Shown here piece after piece: positions 60,684 to 64,000 of a DNA stretch of 64,000 nt. The notes beneath the pieces are model-generated. The model ran no database searches, was not told where the DNA came from, and saw nothing but the letters and a program-made list of their open reading frames with translations. The position numbers and the translations under genes were made by a program. Where the stretch lies: assembly GCF_001654845.1 (NCBI RefSeq), contig NZ_LXES01000019.1, forward strand, positions 1-64,000, written 5' to 3'. The stretch's first letter is position 1. Every line of letters begins with the position of its first letter. Source of the stretch: Enterobacter soli ATCC BAA-2102. GTDB taxonomy: Bacteria; Pseudomonadota; Gammaproteobacteria; Enterobacterales; Enterobacteriaceae.

Positions 60684-62069
60684 ATGACTACTCATCTTTC
60701 TCTCTACAGCCGCATTCCCGCAACCGATCGTCTGCTTCGTGATCCTCACTTCCTGGTCGTTCTGGAAACGTTCGGCCATCGCGCAACGGTAGATATGCTG
60801 CGTACGTTACAGGAAGAAGCCCGGGAACATATTCAGGCAGAAAATGCGTTGCCAGACTGGGCTGTACACTGGGGGCTGGAGGTTGAAAAGCGGCTGGCAG
60901 CGAATACGCAAAACACGCTGCGCCCGGTCATTAATCTGACGGGGACGGTTTTGCATACCAATCTGGGCCGTGCCCAGCAGGCTGAAGAAGCCGTCAGCGC
61001 GGTGGCGCAGGCTATGCGCTCGCCCGTTACGCTGGAGTACGATCTCGACGGTGCCGGGCGCGGGCATCGCGACAGGGCGCTGGCGGACTTACTTTGCCAG
61101 CTAACAGGCGCGGAAGATGCCTGTATTGTGAATAACAACGCGGCGGCGGTGCTGCTGATGCTGGCGGCGACAGCAAGCGGCAAAGAGGTGGTGGTATCGC
61201 GTGGTGAGCTGGTAGAGATTGGCGGTGCGTTCCGTATCCCGGACGTGATGCGTCAGGCCGGGTGTACATTGCATGAAGTGGGCACCACCAACCGCACCCA
61301 CGCGAAAGACTATCGCGCGGCAGTGAATGAAAACACCGCGTTGCTGATGAAAGTACATACCAGCAACTACCATATTGAAGGCTTTACCCACACGGTTGAA
61401 GAAGCCGAACTTGCGGAGATTGGGCGTGAGCTAAACGTTCCGGTGGTGGCCGATCTCGGCAGCGGTTCTCTGGTGGATTTGAGCCAGTACGGCCTGCCAA
61501 AAGAGCCGATGCCGCAGGAGATGATCGCGGCCGGCGTCAGCCTGGTGAGTTTTTCCGGTGATAAATTGCTGGGCGGGCCGCAGGCGGGGATTATTGTTGG
61601 GCGGCGCGAGATGATTGCCCGGTTACAGCAACATCCGCTGAAGCGGGCGCTGCGCGCGGATAAAATGACGCTCTCGGCGCTGGAAGCGACGCTTCGGCTC
61701 TACCTCCACCCGGAGAAGCTCGCCGAACGCCTGCCCACACTGCGGTTACTGACGCGCGATGCGGCTTCGATTCGTGCTCAGGGAGAGTTGCTTCTGGCCC
61801 AGGTTGCACAGCATTACCCCGATTTTGACGTGCGTGTCGAATCCTGTCAGTCCCAGATTGGCAGTGGTTCGCTGCCGGTAGACAGGTTGCCCAGCGCAGC
61901 ACTTACGTTCACCCCGCGCGACGGCAGAGGCAGCCAGCTTGAGGCGCTTTCTGCACGGTTACGCACCTTGCCAGTACCGGTAATTGGACGTATTTATGAT
62001 GGCCGAATGTGGCTGGATCTACGCTGTCTTGAAGATGAAGAGCGGTTTCTGGAGATGATGTCGAAATGA
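60684..62069 (+). CDS. selA: L-seryl-tRNA(Sec) selenium transferase
   Basis: Converts Ser-tRNA-Sec to Sec-tRNA-Sec using selenophosphate. It has 461 residues from MTTHLS (E. coli 463); the frame extends upstream but into yibF. PLP enzyme with the lysine in FSGDKLLGG (about 293). The N-terminal 80 residues, which bind tRNA, are more divergent from E. coli than the rest. The stop overlaps selB by 4 bases (ATGA). Confidence 0.96.
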   Translation: MTTHLSLYSRIPATDRLLRDPHFLVVLETFGHRATVDMLRTLQEEAREHIQAENALPDWAVHWGLEVEKRLAANTQNTLRPVINLTGTVLHTNLGRAQQAEEAVSAVAQAMRSPVTLEYDLDGAGRGHRDRALADLLCQLTGAEDACIVNNNAAAVLLMLAATASGKEVVVSRGELVEIGGAFRIPDVMRQAGCTLHEVGTTNRTHAKDYRAAVNENTALLMKVHTSNYHIEGFTHTVEEAELAEIGRELNVPVVADLGSGSLVDLSQYGLPKEPMPQEMIAAGVSLVSFSGDKLLGGPQAGIIVGRREMIARLQQHPLKRALRADKMTLSALEATLRLYLHPEKLAERLPTLRLLTRDAASIRAQGELLLAQVAQHYPDFDVRVESCQSQIGSGSLPVDRLPSAALTFTPRDGRGSQLEALSARLRTLPVPVIGRIYDGRMWLDLRCLEDEERFLEMMSK

Positions 62070-63937
62070 TTATTGCCACCGCCGGTCACGTTGACCACGG
62101 CAAAACCACCTTATTGCAGGCCATTACGGGCGTAAACGCCGATCGCCTGCCGGAAGAGAAAAAACGTGGGATGACCATCGATTTGGGTTATGCCTACTGG
62201 CCGCAACCCGATGGCCGCGTGCTGGGCTTTATTGATGTACCTGGCCATGAAAAGTTTCTTTCCAACATGCTGGCGGGCGTAGGTGGTATTGACCATGCGC
62301 TGCTGGTGGTGGCGTGCGATGACGGCGTGATGGCACAAACGCGCGAACACCTGGCGATCCTGCAACTGACCGGCAATCCGCAACTGACGGTTGCGCTGAC
62401 GAAAGCCGACCGTGTTGATGAAGCGCGCATCGATGCCGTGCGCGAAGAAGTGCAGGCCACCCTGCGTGAATACGGTTTTGCCGATGCCCCGTTATTTGTG
62501 ACGGTCGCCACCCAGGGGAACGGGATTGACGCTCTGCGTGACCACCTGCAACACCTTGCATCCCGCGAGCAGGCCAGCCATCACAGTTTTCGCCTGGCGC
62601 TCGACCGCGCATTCACTGTGAAAGGGGCGGGTCTGGTGGTGACGGGAACGGCGCTGAGCGGTGAAGTCAGCGTGGGCGATACCTTATGGCTGACAGGCGT
62701 TAACAAGCCAATGCGTGTACGTGCGCTTCACGCGCAAAATCAGCCGGTTGAACATGCTCATGCCGGGCAACGCATCGCACTGAATATAGCGGGCGATGCC
62801 GAAAAAGAACAGCTGAAGCGTGGCGACTGGCTGCTCTCTGATGCACCGCCCGAGCCATCTGAGCGCGTCATTGTTGCGCTTCAGATGCATTCGCCTCTGA
62901 CACAGTGGCAACCGCTGCATATCCACCATGCCGCCAGCCACGTGACCGGGCGCGTATCACTGCTGGAAAACAACCTTGCTGAGCTGGTGTTTGATTCCCC
63001 GCTGTGGCTGGCGGATAACGACAGACTGGTGCTGCGGGACATTTCTGCTAAAACTACCCTTGCCGGGGCGCGTGTGGTGACACTGAACCCGCCACGCCGT
63101 GGAAAACGTAAGCCGGAATATCTGCAATGGCTTGCGGCTCTGGCACAAGCGAAAGGGGATGCTGACGCGCTGGCCGTGCATCTTGACCGTGGTGCCGTGA
63201 ATCTGGCGGATTTCGCCTGGGCTCGGCAGCTGAGCGGCGAGGGTCTGCGTCAGTTGACGCAAGAGCCGGGCTTTATCCAGGCCGGATACAGCTTGCTAAA
63301 TGCACCGATTGCGGCGCGCTGGCAACGTAAGGTACTGAGCACGCTCGCCACGTATCATGAACAGCATCAGGACGAACCCGGTCCGGGTCGCGAGCGCTTA
63401 CGTCGCATGGCGCTGCCAATGGAAGACGACGCGCTGGTGCTGTTACTGATTGAAAAAATGCGCGAAAGCGGGGTGATCAACAGTCATCACGGCTGGCTGC
63501 ATCTGCCGGATCATAAAGCGGGCTTTACGGCTGAACAGCAGGCGGTGTGGCAGAAAGTCGCGCCACTGTTTGCGGATGAACCCTGGTGGGTGCGCGATTT
63601 AGCCCATCACACCGGCACCGATGAAATGCTGATGCGCCAGGTGTTGCGCCATGCGGCTCAGCAGGGGCTGATTGTGGCGATCGTGAAAGATCGTTATTAC
63701 CGCAACGATCGCATTGTGGCGTTCGCGAATTTGATCCGCGAACTGGATCAGGAGCGAGGCTCAACCTGTGCGGCCGATTTCCGCGATCGGCTGAACGTGG
63801 GGCGCAAGCTGGCCATTCAGATCCTGGAATATTTCAACCGCATTGGTTTTACCCGTCGGCGTGGTAATGACCATTTATTACGCGATTCATTATTATTTCC
63901 TGAAACAAAATCGGGGATTAATACAGAAACAGAATAG
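62066..63937 (+). CDS. selB: Selenocysteine-specific elongation factor SelB
   Basis: Brings Sec-tRNA-Sec to UGA codons marked by a SECIS hairpin. It has 623 residues (E. coli 614). GTPase domain with G1 GHVDHGKTT (7-15), the G3 DVPGHE (about 57-62) and G4 TKAD; EF-Tu-like barrels follow, then four C-terminal winged helices that bind the SECIS RNA (about 370-623). Translationally coupled to selA by the 4 base overlap. Confidence 0.97.
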   Translation: MIIATAGHVDHGKTTLLQAITGVNADRLPEEKKRGMTIDLGYAYWPQPDGRVLGFIDVPGHEKFLSNMLAGVGGIDHALLVVACDDGVMAQTREHLAILQLTGNPQLTVALTKADRVDEARIDAVREEVQATLREYGFADAPLFVTVATQGNGIDALRDHLQHLASREQASHHSFRLALDRAFTVKGAGLVVTGTALSGEVSVGDTLWLTGVNKPMRVRALHAQNQPVEHAHAGQRIALNIAGDAEKEQLKRGDWLLSDAPPEPSERVIVALQMHSPLTQWQPLHIHHAASHVTGRVSLLENNLAELVFDSPLWLADNDRLVLRDISAKTTLAGARVVTLNPPRRGKRKPEYLQWLAALAQAKGDADALAVHLDRGAVNLADFAWARQLSGEGLRQLTQEPGFIQAGYSLLNAPIAARWQRKVLSTLATYHEQHQDEPGPGRERLRRMALPMEDDALVLLLIEKMRESGVINSHHGWLHLPDHKAGFTAEQQAVWQKVAPLFADEPWWVRDLAHHTGTDEMLMRQVLRHAAQQGLIVAIVKDRYYRNDRIVAFANLIRELDQERGSTCAADFRDRLNVGRKLAIQILEYFNRIGFTRRRGNDHLLRDSLLFPETKSGINTETE

Positions 63938-63968
63938 ATTGAAATAGATTTATATATTAATTAACACC

Positions 63969-63999
63969 CTCGCAGGCTTAAATATATTAAGCCTGCGAG
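63969..63999. terminator. Perfect inverted repeat after selB
   Basis: CTCGCAGGCTTAA and its complement pair over 13 bp around a 5 base AT loop. It lies 31 bases past the selB stop and runs to the window edge, so a T tract beyond it cannot be seen. It is a likely selAB terminator. Confidence 0.55.
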
Positions 64000-64000
64000 A

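Overview
The window is a stretch of chromosome from a gamma-proteobacterium of the family Enterobacteriaceae. Most genes match Escherichia coli K-12 proteins closely in sequence, length and order (gmk-rpoZ-spoT-trmH-recG, rph-pyrE, slmA-dut-coaBC-radC-rpmBG-mutM-coaD, hldD-waaF-waaC, kbl-tdh, envC-gpmM-yibN-grxC-secB-gpsA-cysE, lldPRD, mtlADR, selAB). It is not E. coli. The lipopolysaccharide (LPS) core locus has the waaA-waaE-coaD arrangement known from Klebsiella, Enterobacter and Serratia, rph is intact, and several genes are absent from K-12 at these positions. Enterobacter or a close relative (Lelliottia, Leclercia) is the best guess. This comes from remembered family sequences, not from a search.

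Layout. 1-4.7 kb: yicH (AsmA family), xanP (xanthine uptake) and gltS (glutamate uptake). 4.7-10.5 kb: the gmk-rpoZ-spoT-trmH-recG operon on the minus strand, which covers nucleotide metabolism, stringent response, tRNA methylation and recombination. 10.8-13.1 kb: ligB and yicG, convergent. 13.1-17.2 kb: an accessory block where K-12 carries dinD. It holds a LysR regulator divergent from a medium-chain dehydrogenase, and a PEP-mutase-family gene overlapping a full-length ada. 17.3-25 kb: housekeeping genes (yicC, rph-pyrE with attenuator, slmA, dut, coaBC, radC, rpmBG, mutM, coaD).

25-34.6 kb: LPS inner-core genes (waaE, waaA, a GT2, a divergent GT4, a WabG-like GT4, waaQ, waaC, waaF, hldD). 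34.8-37 kb: kbl-tdh threonine catabolism. 37.2-41.9 kb: a second LPS block away from the first, holding a phosphoethanolamine transferase, the O-antigen ligase WaaL, a GT2 interrupted by an in-frame amber codon, and a capsule-type sugar transferase. 42-49.6 kb: cell division and envelope genes, glycolysis, redox, protein export, phospholipid and cysteine synthesis. 49.6-53.2 kb: L-lactate operon lldPRD with two LldR-type operators and an ArcA-like repeat. 53.6-58 kb: yibL and the mannitol operon mtlADR, preceded by about 650 bases with four clear CRP-type sites. 58.4-63.9 kb: yibI-yibH, yibF and selA-selB.

Intergenic regions carry GAGAGGG-type palindromic repeats (four loci, one forming the 3' end of yicH) and two REP-like palindromes sharing a CGTAACGC core. 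I see no tRNA or rRNA gene, no insertion sequence, no prophage and no CRISPR array. I found no clear case of a wholly new defence or mobile system. The most unusual items are the amber-interrupted glycosyltransferase, the split LPS locus, the PEP-mutase/Ada coupling and the repeat-encoded YicH tail.
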